Shown here one piece after another: positions 1 through 5,412 of a stretch of DNA of 5,412 bases (positions within the stretch are counted from its first letter, which is position 1; the number at the start of each line of letters is the position of its first letter). A model generated the notes under the pieces. That model was not told the origin of the DNA and made no database searches. It was given only the letters and a program-made list of their open reading frames with translations. The DNA lies in contig JAEWBA010000163.1 in the NCBI GenBank assembly GCA_023391395.1, positions 1-5,412 on the forward strand, given 5' to 3'. Both the position numbers and the translations under genes were made by a program. The stretch is from Pseudomonadota bacterium (GTDB lineage: Bacteria; Pseudomonadota; Gammaproteobacteria; Burkholderiales; Burkholderiaceae_D).

Positions 1-144
1 TATTTCCACGACCATGCGCGCATCGAACAAATGCTGTTCGACGGCACGGCACTTCCGGTCCAAGGCAAGCTGGCGCCGGACCTGAGCCGGCCCGGTCTGG
101 GCATCGCATTCAAACGGGCGGAGGCACAATGCTACGCGGTCTAG
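1..144 (+). CDS. C-terminal end of an enolase-superfamily (mandelate racemase/muconate lactonizing enzyme-like) protein, partial
   Basis: Frame 1 is open from the left edge to a TAG at 142-144, giving 47 C-terminal residues; the start lies outside the window. The fragment begins YFHDHARIEQMLFDG and continues with PDLSRPGLGIAFK. This resembles the tail of COG4948 proteins (mandelate racemase, sugar-acid dehydratase and epimerase relatives), where a late segment ending in a PDxSRPGLGxxxK-type motif closes the barrel. The family's catalytic Lys, Asp, Glu and His residues would all lie upstream and cannot be seen, so neither reaction nor substrate can be given. The last 16 nt overlap the next gene, whose ribosome-binding site lies inside this coding sequence. 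The two are therefore probably one operon. Family recognition is from memory of motif style on a short fragment, so the assignment is moderate, although the reading frame itself is convincing. Confidence 0.68.
   Translation, partial: YFHDHARIEQMLFDGTALPVQGKLAPDLSRPGLGIAFKRAEAQCYAV
120..124 (+). promoter_or_regulatory. Ribosome-binding site of the FAD/Fe-S dehydrogenase gene
   Basis: GGAGG sits 4 nt before the ATG at 129 and lies inside the end of the upstream gene. The next in-frame ATG, at 192, has no purine-rich sequence before it. This supports the start at 129 and translational coupling with the upstream gene. Confidence 0.6.
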
Positions 145-3050
145 TGGATACCGGCTCTGCAGAGCCGCCTTTGGCCGCCGGCTTCGGCGACATGCAGCAG
201 CTGGCCGCCGAGCTGGCGCGCAGCATCGAAGGCGAAGTGCGCTTCGACGCCGGCAGTCGGGCGCTGTACGCAGCCGATGCCTCCAACTACCGGCAGGTGC
301 CGATCGGCGTGGTGAGCCCGCGTACGGTCGAAGACGTGATCGCCACCGTGCAGCTGTGCTACCGATACGGCGCGCCGGTGCTGTCGCGCGGCGGCGGCAC
401 CAGCCTGTGCGGGCAATGCTGCAACGTGGCGGTAGTGATGGATTTTTCCAAGTACTTGAACCGCGTGCTGGAAATCGACGCCGACGCAAAAACCGCACGG
501 GTGCAACCCGGCACGGTGTTGGACGATTTGCGCGAGGCCGCCGGCAAGCATGGCCTGACTTTCGCACCCGATCCCGCCACGCATACCCACAACACGCTGG
601 GCGGCATGATCGGCAACAATTCCTGCGGCCCGCATTCGGTGATGGGCGGCGAGACGGTGCACAACGTCATCGAGCTCGACGTCCTCACCTACGACGGCAC
701 GCGCATGACGGTCGGCGCCACCTCAGACGAGCAATTGCGCGCCATCCTGGCGCGCGGGGACCGGGCTGCCGCCATCCACACGCAACTGCAGCGTTTGCGC
801 GACCGCTATGCCGACGAGATCCGCCGCCGCTTCCCCAACATTCCGCGCCGCGTGTCCGGCTACAACCTGGAGGCGCTGCTGCCGGAACATGGCTTCAATG
901 TGGCGCAGGCCCTGGTCGGTTCCGAAGCCACCTGTGTGGTCGTGCTCGAAGCCAAGCTGCGGCTGCTGGAGAATCCGCCGGCGCGTTCGCTGCTGGCGCT
1001 GGGCTACAAGGATGTCTACGAAGCCGGCGACCATGTGCCCGAGCTCCTCAAGTTCGGGCCGATCGCGCTGGAAGGCATGGACGACCGCCTGATCGCCGAC
1101 ATGACGGCGATACACCTGCACCCGGAAAACGTGAAGCTGCTGCCGGAGGGTGGCGGCTGGCTGCTGGTCGAGTTCGGCGGCCGCGACAAGCGCGAGTCCG
1201 ACGACAAGGCGCAGCGCGCGATGGACGCCTTGAAAGGGGCGGCGCATCCGCCTTCGATGAAGCTGTTCGACGATCCGCCGGTGGAAAAGCTGATCTGGAA
1301 AGTGCGCGAATCGGGACTGGGGGCCACCGCCCACGTGCCCGACAAGAAGATCACCTGGGAAGGCTGGGAGGATTCGGCGGTGCCGCCGCAAAATCTCGGC
1401 CAATACCTGCGCAAGCTGCGCGCGCTGTTCGAGAAATACGGTTACGAGTGCGACCTGTACGGCCATTTCGGCCAGGGCTGCGTGCATACCCGCATCGATT
1501 TCGACCTGGAGACGGCGCACGGCATCCGCGTCTTCCGGGATTTCCTGCATGAAGCGGCGCACCTGGTAGTGAGCCTGGGGGGCTCGATCTCGGGCGAGCA
1601 TGGCGACGGCCAGTCGAAGGCGGAGCTCTTGCCCATCATGTTCGGCGACGAACTGATGCAAGCCTTCCGCGAATTCAAGGGCATCTGGGATCCGCACTGG
1701 AAAATGAACCCGGGCAAGGTGGTCGGCGCCTTCCGCGCCGACCAGAACCTGCGGCTCGGCACCGGCTATGATCCGCCGGAGCTGCCGGTGCACTTTCATT
1801 ATCCCGGCGATCAGGGCAATTTCTCGCGCACGCTGTTGCGCTGCGTCGGCGTCGGCGAATGCCGCAAGAAAAACGGCACCATGTGCCCGAGCTATATGGC
1901 GACCGGCGAAGAAATGCACTCGACGCGCGGTCGCGCCCACCTGCTGTTCGAAATGGCGCGCGGCGAAGTGATCCACGGCGGCTGGCAGGACGAAGCGGTG
2001 CACGAAGCGCTCGACCTGTGCCTGTCGTGCAAGGGCTGCAAGGGCGAATGCCCGGTCAGCGTCGACATGGCGACCTACAAGGCGGAATTCATGGCGCATT
2101 ATTACGAGGGCAAAGCGCGCCCCTTGAATGCCTATGCCTTCGGCCTAATCGACCGCTGGGCGCGGCTGGCCTCACATCTGCCGGAGGCAGCCAATCTCCT
2201 GACCCAAACGGCGCCGCTCGCGGCGCTCGCCAAAAGGCTGGCGCACATCGCCCCGCAGCGGCGCATCACCGCCTTCGCACCGCAATCCTTCGCCGCCTGG
2301 TTCCGGCAGCGGCGTCAGGCAAGCGCCGGCGGCGACCACATCATCCTCTGGCCCGATACCTTCAGCAATTATTTCCATCCCGATGTCGCCAAGGCGGCGG
2401 TCGAGGTGCTGGAGCATGCCGGCTGCACAGTGTCGATTCCGCGCATGCACCTGTGCTGCGGCCGGCCCTTGTACGAATTCGGCATGCTGGAGCGCGCCAA
2501 GTCCTATCTGGGCAAAGTGCTGGATGCCCTGGCCGACGACATTCGCGCCGGCACGCCCATCGTCGCGCTGGAGCCGGCCTGCGTCTCGGTGTTCCGCGAA
2601 GAATTGCCGAACCTGTTCCCTTATGACGAACAGGCCAAGCGGCTGCGCGAACAGGTGTTCCTGCTGAGCGAATACCTGGACCAGCGCATCGCCGGCTTCC
2701 CATTCCCGCAATTGGCGCAGCCCGCGCTAGTACATGCCCATTGCCATCACAAGTCGGTGCTCAAGACCGAAGCGGAGGAAAGCGTGATGAAGAAGCTAGG
2801 CCTCGATTTCCGCATGCTCGATTCCGGCTGCTGCGGCATGGCCGGATCCTTCGGCTTCGAGCGCGACAAGTACGAAGTATCAATGACGTGCGCGGAACGC
2901 GTGTTGCTGCCGGAAGTGCGAGGAGCGGCGGCGGATGCCTTGATCGTCGCAGACGGCTTCAGCTGCCGCGAGCAGATCGCGCAATGCACCGGCAAGCAGG
3001 CGCTGCATCTGGCGCAAGTGCTGGCGCTGGCCCTGCGCCAGCAGCATTGA
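129..3050 (+). CDS. FAD-binding and (Fe-S)-binding 2-hydroxyacid dehydrogenase (GlcD-GlcF fusion type, YdiJ-like)
   Basis: This 973-residue flavin and iron-sulfur dehydrogenase probably oxidises a D-2-hydroxyacid and passes electrons to the respiratory chain from the inner face of the membrane. The FAD_binding_4 domain spans about residues 50-190, with RGGGTS at 87-92 and PDPATHTHNT followed by GGMIGNNSCG to residue 167. The FAD-oxidase C-terminal domain spans about 280-535, with GHFGQGCVH (H446, H453), SGEHGDG (E490, H491) and NPGK at 527-530. In D-2-hydroxyglutarate dehydrogenases the matching histidines bind a metal ion near the substrate. The Fe-S part follows: C572, C578 and C586-P, then C631-x2-C634-x2-C637-x3-C641-P. 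Two CCG domains follow, with C776-C777-G and C901-C902-G, plus C872 and C946. The order matches GlcD fused to GlcF and E. coli YdiJ (about 1018 aa). No signal peptide or membrane helix is seen. The upstream enolase-type gene suggests sugar-acid or hydroxyacid catabolism, but lactate, glycolate and 2-hydroxyglutarate cannot be told apart here. The architecture is certain; the substrate is not. Confidence 0.93.
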   Translation: MLRGLVDTGSAEPPLAAGFGDMQQLAAELARSIEGEVRFDAGSRALYAADASNYRQVPIGVVSPRTVEDVIATVQLCYRYGAPVLSRGGGTSLCGQCCNVAVVMDFSKYLNRVLEIDADAKTARVQPGTVLDDLREAAGKHGLTFAPDPATHTHNTLGGMIGNNSCGPHSVMGGETVHNVIELDVLTYDGTRMTVGATSDEQLRAILARGDRAAAIHTQLQRLRDRYADEIRRRFPNIPRRVSGYNLEALLPEHGFNVAQALVGSEATCVVVLEAKLRLLENPPARSLLALGYKDVYEAGDHVPELLKFGPIALEGMDDRLIADMTAIHLHPENVKLLPEGGGWLLVEFGGRDKRESDDKAQRAMDALKGAAHPPSMKLFDDPPVEKLIWKVRESGLGATAHVPDKKITWEGWEDSAVPPQNLGQYLRKLRALFEKYGYECDLYGHFGQGCVHTRIDFDLETAHGIRVFRDFLHEAAHLVVSLGGSISGEHGDGQSKAELLPIMFGDELMQAFREFKGIWDPHWKMNPGKVVGAFRADQNLRLGTGYDPPELPVHFHYPGDQGNFSRTLLRCVGVGECRKKNGTMCPSYMATGEEMHSTRGRAHLLFEMARGEVIHGGWQDEAVHEALDLCLSCKGCKGECPVSVDMATYKAEFMAHYYEGKARPLNAYAFGLIDRWARLASHLPEAANLLTQTAPLAALAKRLAHIAPQRRITAFAPQSFAAWFRQRRQASAGGDHIILWPDTFSNYFHPDVAKAAVEVLEHAGCTVSIPRMHLCCGRPLYEFGMLERAKSYLGKVLDALADDIRAGTPIVALEPACVSVFREELPNLFPYDEQAKRLREQVFLLSEYLDQRIAGFPFPQLAQPALVHAHCHHKSVLKTEAEESVMKKLGLDFRMLDSGCCGMAGSFGFERDKYEVSMTCAERVLLPEVRGAAADALIVADGFSCREQIAQCTGKQALHLAQVLALALRQQH

Positions 3051-3175
3051 AAATCCGGCCCTTCATTTCGCCGAGACCTCATGCCGAAGTTGCGTCTATC
3101 TGTTTTTCTCCTTGCCGCCGCCGACTTCCGGGGCCGCACCGTGGTAATCATGTCTGGCGCACGCTGACTAGACGG

Positions 3176-3181
3176 AAGGAG
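3176..3181 (+). promoter_or_regulatory. Ribosome-binding site fixing the TTG start of the DUF1622 gene
   Basis: AAGGAG stands 6 nt before the TTG at 3188, which is ideal spacing. No ATG or GTG in this frame lies near a comparable site, and homology to the family begins just after the TTG. The frame stays open far upstream into the preceding gene, but there it is only an out-of-frame shadow. Confidence 0.7.
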
Positions 3182-3187
3182 AACGGC

Positions 3188-3586
3188 TTGTTCCACCAGA
3201 TCGAAGAACAGGTCCAAGCCGGCGTCGAGTGGCTGCGCTTGCTGGTGGAAACGCTGGGTGCGCTGGTGATCGCAGCCGGCGTGGCGGTTGCTATCGTGGG
3301 CCTTCTGCGCCATGTCGTCGCGCAGCATGGCGCGCCGTTCACGCCCATCCGGCTGTCCTTCGCGCGCTACTTGACGCTGGCGCTGGAACTGCAGCTGGCA
3401 GCCGATATCCTGTCCACCTCGGTGGCGCCGACTTGGGACCGGATCGGCAAGCTGGCTGCCATCGCCGTCATCCGTACCGCACTCAACTACTTCCTGAGCC
3501 GCGAAATGAAGGACGAGCGCGCCAGCGACGAGCCGGCATTGCAGCGTCATGCACCAACCGCCAGGAGGGAGGACAGGCAAGGATGA
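3188..3586 (+). CDS. DUF1622 family membrane protein
   Basis: This is a small integral membrane protein of 132 residues of the DUF1622 family, whose biochemical role is unknown. The start is TTG, chosen because AAGGAG lies 6 nt before it. A hydrophobic helix spans about residues 16-40. A second, more amphipathic helix at about 55-80 carries the family-like stretch LELQLAADILSTSVAPTWD (66-84). A third helix at about 86-103 contains IGKLAAIAVIRTALNYFL. These two stretches are the recognisable signature: the LEFQLAADIL-type motif with its acidic E67 and D73, and the IRTxLNYFL ending. The last 30 or so residues are charged, of low complexity, and probably cytoplasmic. The stop overlaps the ATG of the next gene (ATGA), so the two are almost certainly translated together. 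The gene lies 137 nt after the dehydrogenase gene; I see no convincing promoter in that spacer, but read-through is not proven. Confidence 0.85.
   Translation: MFHQIEEQVQAGVEWLRLLVETLGALVIAAGVAVAIVGLLRHVVAQHGAPFTPIRLSFARYLTLALELQLAADILSTSVAPTWDRIGKLAAIAVIRTALNYFLSREMKDERASDEPALQRHAPTARREDRQG
3564..3572 (+). promoter_or_regulatory. Ribosome-binding site of the HPP gene
   Basis: A purine-rich run with two overlapping GGAGG matches (3564-3568 and 3568-3572) lies within the last codons of the DUF1622 gene. The nearer match is 10 nt from the ATG at 3583. This distance is slightly long, so translation may rely partly on coupling through the ATGA overlap. Confidence 0.5.
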
Positions 3587-4062
3587 AAGACCAGACCCGC
3601 CGCCGGCGCCGGCTCGGCCTCAGGGGCGAGCTTCTGCTGGCTCTCATGCCTACCCTGATCGTGCTGGCCGTGCTGGCGCTGGTGGAAGCACTCAGCAATC
3701 AGCGTCTGCTGTTCGCCTCGCTGGCTTCGAGCGCCTTCCTGATCTATCTCGATCCGGAAAATCCGGTGAACCAAGTGCGCACGTTGGCGGTGGCCCAGAT
3801 CGGCTCCGCGCTTCTGGGCCTGGGAAGCTACCTGCTGTTCGGTCCGGGCTATCTTTCCGGCGGACTGGCGATGGTGGTTGCCATTGTCCTGATGGTCACC
3901 TTCAATCTCATGCATCCGCCGGCAGTATCGACGGCGCTGAGCTTTGGCCTGCGTGCCGGCGACGAAAGCAATCTCGCCCTCTTCAGCATGGCGGTGGGCA
4001 TCACGGCGGTCCTGATCGGCTTGCAGAGGCTGGCGTTATGGATGCTGCGCCGTGGGCGCTGA
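3583..4062 (+). CDS. HPP family integral membrane protein
   Basis: This 159-residue membrane protein has the diagnostic His-Pro-Pro triplet at residues 111-113, within FNLMHPPAVSTALSF. About five hydrophobic segments are seen, near residues 17-37, 42-56, 67-86, 93-110 and 128-152. An arginine cluster (R6-R10) before the first helix favours a cytoplasmic N-terminus by the positive-inside rule. The segment SLASSAFLIYLDPENPVNQ (46-64) matches the usual HPP-family loop, where a small-residue helix is followed by a proline-rich turn. Some plant and cyanobacterial HPP proteins have been linked to nitrite transport; nothing here shows that this bacterial copy shares the role. The ATG overlaps the DUF1622 stop, so the two genes form a unit. 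It converges with the SDR gene, with 10 bp between the stops. The ATG at 3583 is preferred because the longer open frame upstream overlaps the DUF1622 gene. Confidence 0.88.
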   Translation: MKDQTRRRRRLGLRGELLLALMPTLIVLAVLALVEALSNQRLLFASLASSAFLIYLDPENPVNQVRTLAVAQIGSALLGLGSYLLFGPGYLSGGLAMVVAIVLMVTFNLMHPPAVSTALSFGLRAGDESNLALFSMAVGITAVLIGLQRLALWMLRRGR

Positions 4063-4072
4063 CGCGCTGCCC

Positions 4073-5071
4073 TCAGCCCCGCCACAACGTGATCGCAAGA
4101 ATCAGCGCCAGTATCAGCACGATGGCGACCGCCACCGGCAGCCTGTGAATGTTCAGCCACAATTGCGCGCTCCGGGAGACGGCGCGGTTGTCGAAGCGGC
4201 CATGCGCGCCATGATCGCCGGCCACCGGCGCATGCAGATTGTCGCGGCGGCCCGGCGCCACGGGCCTGTTGCCTTCCTGGCCTTCGTAGGCCTGGAAGGC
4301 CAGCATGCGGTCCAGAAAGCCGGGAATGACGCGGGTGCCGATTATCGCCTGCACCGCCGGCCAGCCCACCCACAGTTCGCGCCGCCGGTGCGTGGCGGCC
4401 CAGTAGATGCCGCGCGCCGCCACCTCCGGCTGGAAGATCTTGCCCAGCGGCTTGGGCCGGTTGGGCAGGCAGGTGCGGCCCCAGTCGAATTGCGGCGTGT
4501 TGAAGGCGGAGAGCTGCACCATGGTCAGATGCACTCGGCTATGGTCGTGGATCAGTTCCGAACGCAGCGAATCGGTGAAGCCGCGGATCGCGCTCTTGGC
4601 GCCACAGTAAGGCGCCTGCAGGGGAATCGAGCGATACGCGAGTGCCGAGCCGACCTGCACGATGGCGCCGCGGTCGCGCGGCTTCATGCGCTTCAGGGCC
4701 GCCATGGTGCCCCAGACGGTGCCGAGATAGGTAACCTCGGTGGCACGCCGGAAATCCTCCGGCGAAATATGGATGGCATCGCAAAAGATGGTCGCCATCG
4801 CGTCGTTGACCCAGACATCGATCGCGCCCCATTCCTGCTCCACGCGCGCCGCCGCCTCTTCGACTTCGCGCTGCACGGCGACGTCGGCCGGCACCACCAG
4901 GGCTTCGCCGCCGGCGGACTCGACTTCCTCACGTGCGCCCTCGAGGCCGGCCAGCCCTTCCCCGCCGCGCGCCAGCAGCGCCACGCGCCAGCCATGCTTT
5001 GCGAACTCGACCGCGGTGGCGCGGCCGACTCCGGCCGAGGCGCCAGTGACGACGACGACCTGCCCGCGCAT
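4073..5071 (-). CDS. SDR-family oxidoreductase with C-terminal membrane anchor
   Basis: This is a 332-residue classical short-chain dehydrogenase/reductase with a Rossmann fold. The N-terminal TGASAGVG (9-16) is the TGxxxGxG dinucleotide-binding motif. D63 lies in PADV, the position that contacts the adenine ring. The active-site residues are S142, Y155 and K159 (YCGAK). N89, in WVNDAM, stands where most family members have NNAG, so the residue after the Asn has changed. R35 after the second strand (LLAR) would suit NADP(H), which is an inference. After the catalytic domain, about 100 residues continue through GDHGAHGRFDNRAVSRSAQL (285-304) to a hydrophobic helix at about 311-329, which suggests an inner-membrane anchor. 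The substrate is unknown. The start is supported by GGAAGGAGG 7 nt upstream. The gene begins 3 nt after the stop of the cytochrome oxidase subunit IV-like gene, so it is probably the last gene of that operon. Confidence 0.92.
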   Translation of the reverse strand: MRGQVVVVTGASAGVGRATAVEFAKHGWRVALLARGGEGLAGLEGAREEVESAGGEALVVPADVAVQREVEEAAARVEQEWGAIDVWVNDAMATIFCDAIHISPEDFRRATEVTYLGTVWGTMAALKRMKPRDRGAIVQVGSALAYRSIPLQAPYCGAKSAIRGFTDSLRSELIHDHSRVHLTMVQLSAFNTPQFDWGRTCLPNRPKPLGKIFQPEVAARGIYWAATHRRRELWVGWPAVQAIIGTRVIPGFLDRMLAFQAYEGQEGNRPVAPGRRDNLHAPVAGDHGAHGRFDNRAVSRSAQLWLNIHRLPVAVAIVLILALILAITLWRG

Positions 5072-5074
5072 GCC

Positions 5075-5386
5075 CTAGCCTCCTTCCTGCGGTGACTGCC
5101 ACGGCGCCAGGTACGGCGCGCGCGTCGCATAGTCGGCCTGGCTCAGGCCGAACAGCAGCGCCAGCGTCAGCAGCCCGGCCGCGGCGGCGATGCGCAATAG
5201 CGCGGGTGCCGCGCGCAGATGCATGAAGAACAGCGCCACCAGCAAGGTCTTGACTGCCGCGATGGCAAGATTAAGCACGCCGTTCCAGACACCCAGTTTG
5301 AGATAAGCGCTGCCGAAACTCGTCAGCAGCAAAAGCATGAGCGCCATCCAGACCAGGATGGCACGCCGGCTGTCATGCGCCTTCAT
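5075..5386 (-). CDS. Cytochrome c oxidase subunit IV family protein
   Basis: This 103-residue protein has three predicted membrane helices, at about residues 10-29, 35-57 and 63-82, which is the layout of the small bacterial cytochrome oxidase subunit IV proteins. The signature is in helix two: K46, then LLVALFFMHLR at 48-58. It is followed by GLSQADYATR (80-89), where D85-Y86 matches the family's Asp-Tyr after helix three. These subunits stabilise heme-copper oxidases and are not catalytic. The start ATG has GGAG 6 nt upstream, and it overlaps the upstream stop by ATGA. The SDR gene follows after 3 nt, and its ribosome-binding site lies inside the end of this gene. Whether the oxidase is of the caa3/aa3 cytochrome c type or a quinol type cannot be settled without the catalytic subunits, which lie beyond the right edge. 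Confidence 0.85.
   Translation of the reverse strand: MKAHDSRRAILVWMALMLLLLTSFGSAYLKLGVWNGVLNLAIAAVKTLLVALFFMHLRAAPALLRIAAAAGLLTLALLFGLSQADYATRAPYLAPWQSPQEGG
5079..5087 (-). promoter_or_regulatory. Ribosome-binding site of the SDR gene
   Basis: On the minus strand GGAAGGAGG lies 7 nt before the ATG at 5071. It falls within the last codons of the subunit IV-like gene, which supports both the chosen SDR start and coupling of the two genes. Confidence 0.65.
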
Positions 5387-5412
5387 CCGCTTCTCCCCAC
5401 GAGGTACAGGAT
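5383..5412 (-). CDS. C-terminal end of an upstream gene, probably cytochrome c oxidase subunit III, partial
   Basis: Reading in from the right edge on the minus strand, one frame gives ILYLVGRSG and a TGA at 5385-5383. That stop overlaps the subunit IV-like ATG as ATGA. Subunit III of heme-copper oxidases often ends in a hydrophobic helix with a (L/V)LYLxGR-like tail, and it is the usual neighbour upstream of subunit IV. Only nine residues are visible, so the identity rests mainly on gene order. The overlap, and the ribosome-binding site (GGGGAG at 5393-5398) placed inside this frame, support its being a real coding end. Confidence 0.5.
   Translation of the reverse strand: MLYLVGRSG

Noticed and set aside
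192..194. Alternative ATG start for the dehydrogenase at residue 22
   Set aside because: No ribosome-binding site precedes it, whereas the ATG at 129 has GGAGG 4 nt upstream. It remains possible because conserved sequence begins only after residue 22.
356..1552. A 398-residue plus-strand frame within the dehydrogenase gene
   Set aside because: It is out of frame with the dehydrogenase, with Arg/Ala/Gly-rich composition and no conserved motif; it is a shadow of the real gene.
723..2099. A 458-residue open frame on the minus strand opposite the dehydrogenase gene
   Set aside because: It is antisense to a gene with clear domain motifs along its full length. Its translation is rich in Arg, His, Ala and Gln, with no recognisable motif, as expected of shadow frames in GC-rich DNA.
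3021..3041. Inverted repeat CTGGCGC...GCGCCAG at the end of the dehydrogenase gene, considered as a terminator
   Set aside because: The 7-bp arms are perfect, but the hairpin lies wholly inside the coding sequence and is followed by CAGCATTGAAAA with no T run, so an intrinsic terminator is not supported.
3051..3187. Promoter or terminator in the spacer before the DUF1622 gene
   Set aside because: A pyrimidine-rich stretch with five Ts (3103-3107) and a TAATCA (3145-3150) were examined. Upstream pairing is only 4 bp and no -35 box stands at proper spacing, so neither a terminator nor a sigma70 promoter can be called.
4052..5095. A 347-residue open frame on the plus strand opposite the SDR gene
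   Set aside because: The minus strand carries an SDR with all catalytic motifs and a good ribosome-binding site. The plus-strand frame overlaps the HPP stop and has no family signature.

Overview
The window is GC-rich and densely coded. It looks like ordinary chromosomal sequence from a proteobacterium, most likely a betaproteobacterium of the Burkholderiales. That placement is an inference from protein resemblance and base composition; no rRNA or other marker is present. I see no tRNA, CRISPR array, insertion sequence, phage gene or attachment site.

Left part (1-3050, + strand). The window opens in the last 47 codons of a gene that resembles the C-terminus of mandelate racemase/muconate lactonizing enzymes (enolase superfamily). 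Its stop overlaps by 16 nt the start of a large gene (129-3050, 973 aa). This gene encodes a one-chain FAD plus iron-sulfur 2-hydroxyacid dehydrogenase: a GlcD-like flavin half fused to a GlcF-like Fe-S/CCG half, with the same architecture as E. coli YdiJ. Together the two genes suggest an acid-sugar or hydroxyacid catabolic unit that passes electrons to the respiratory chain. The substrate cannot be read from the sequence.

Middle (3051-4062, + strand). A 137-nt spacer is followed by two small membrane-protein genes: a DUF1622 protein with a TTG start (3188-3586), then an HPP-family protein (3583-4062). They overlap by ATGA and are surely co-translated. The biochemical role of the pair is unclear.

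Right part (4073-5412, - strand). Reading leftward from the right edge there are three genes. First is the last few codons of what is probably a cytochrome c oxidase subunit III gene. Next is a subunit IV-like protein (5075-5386), ATGA-overlapped with it. Last is an SDR-family oxidoreductase with a C-terminal membrane anchor (4073-5071), starting 3 nt after the subunit IV stop. This looks like the 3' end of a heme-copper oxidase operon with an SDR gene attached. It converges with the HPP gene, leaving only 10 bp between the stops and no obvious terminator.

No clearly new system is visible. The points most worth a second look are the DUF1622-HPP pair, the membrane-anchored SDR coupled to an oxidase operon, and the orphan FAD/Fe-S dehydrogenase with its enolase-superfamily neighbour.
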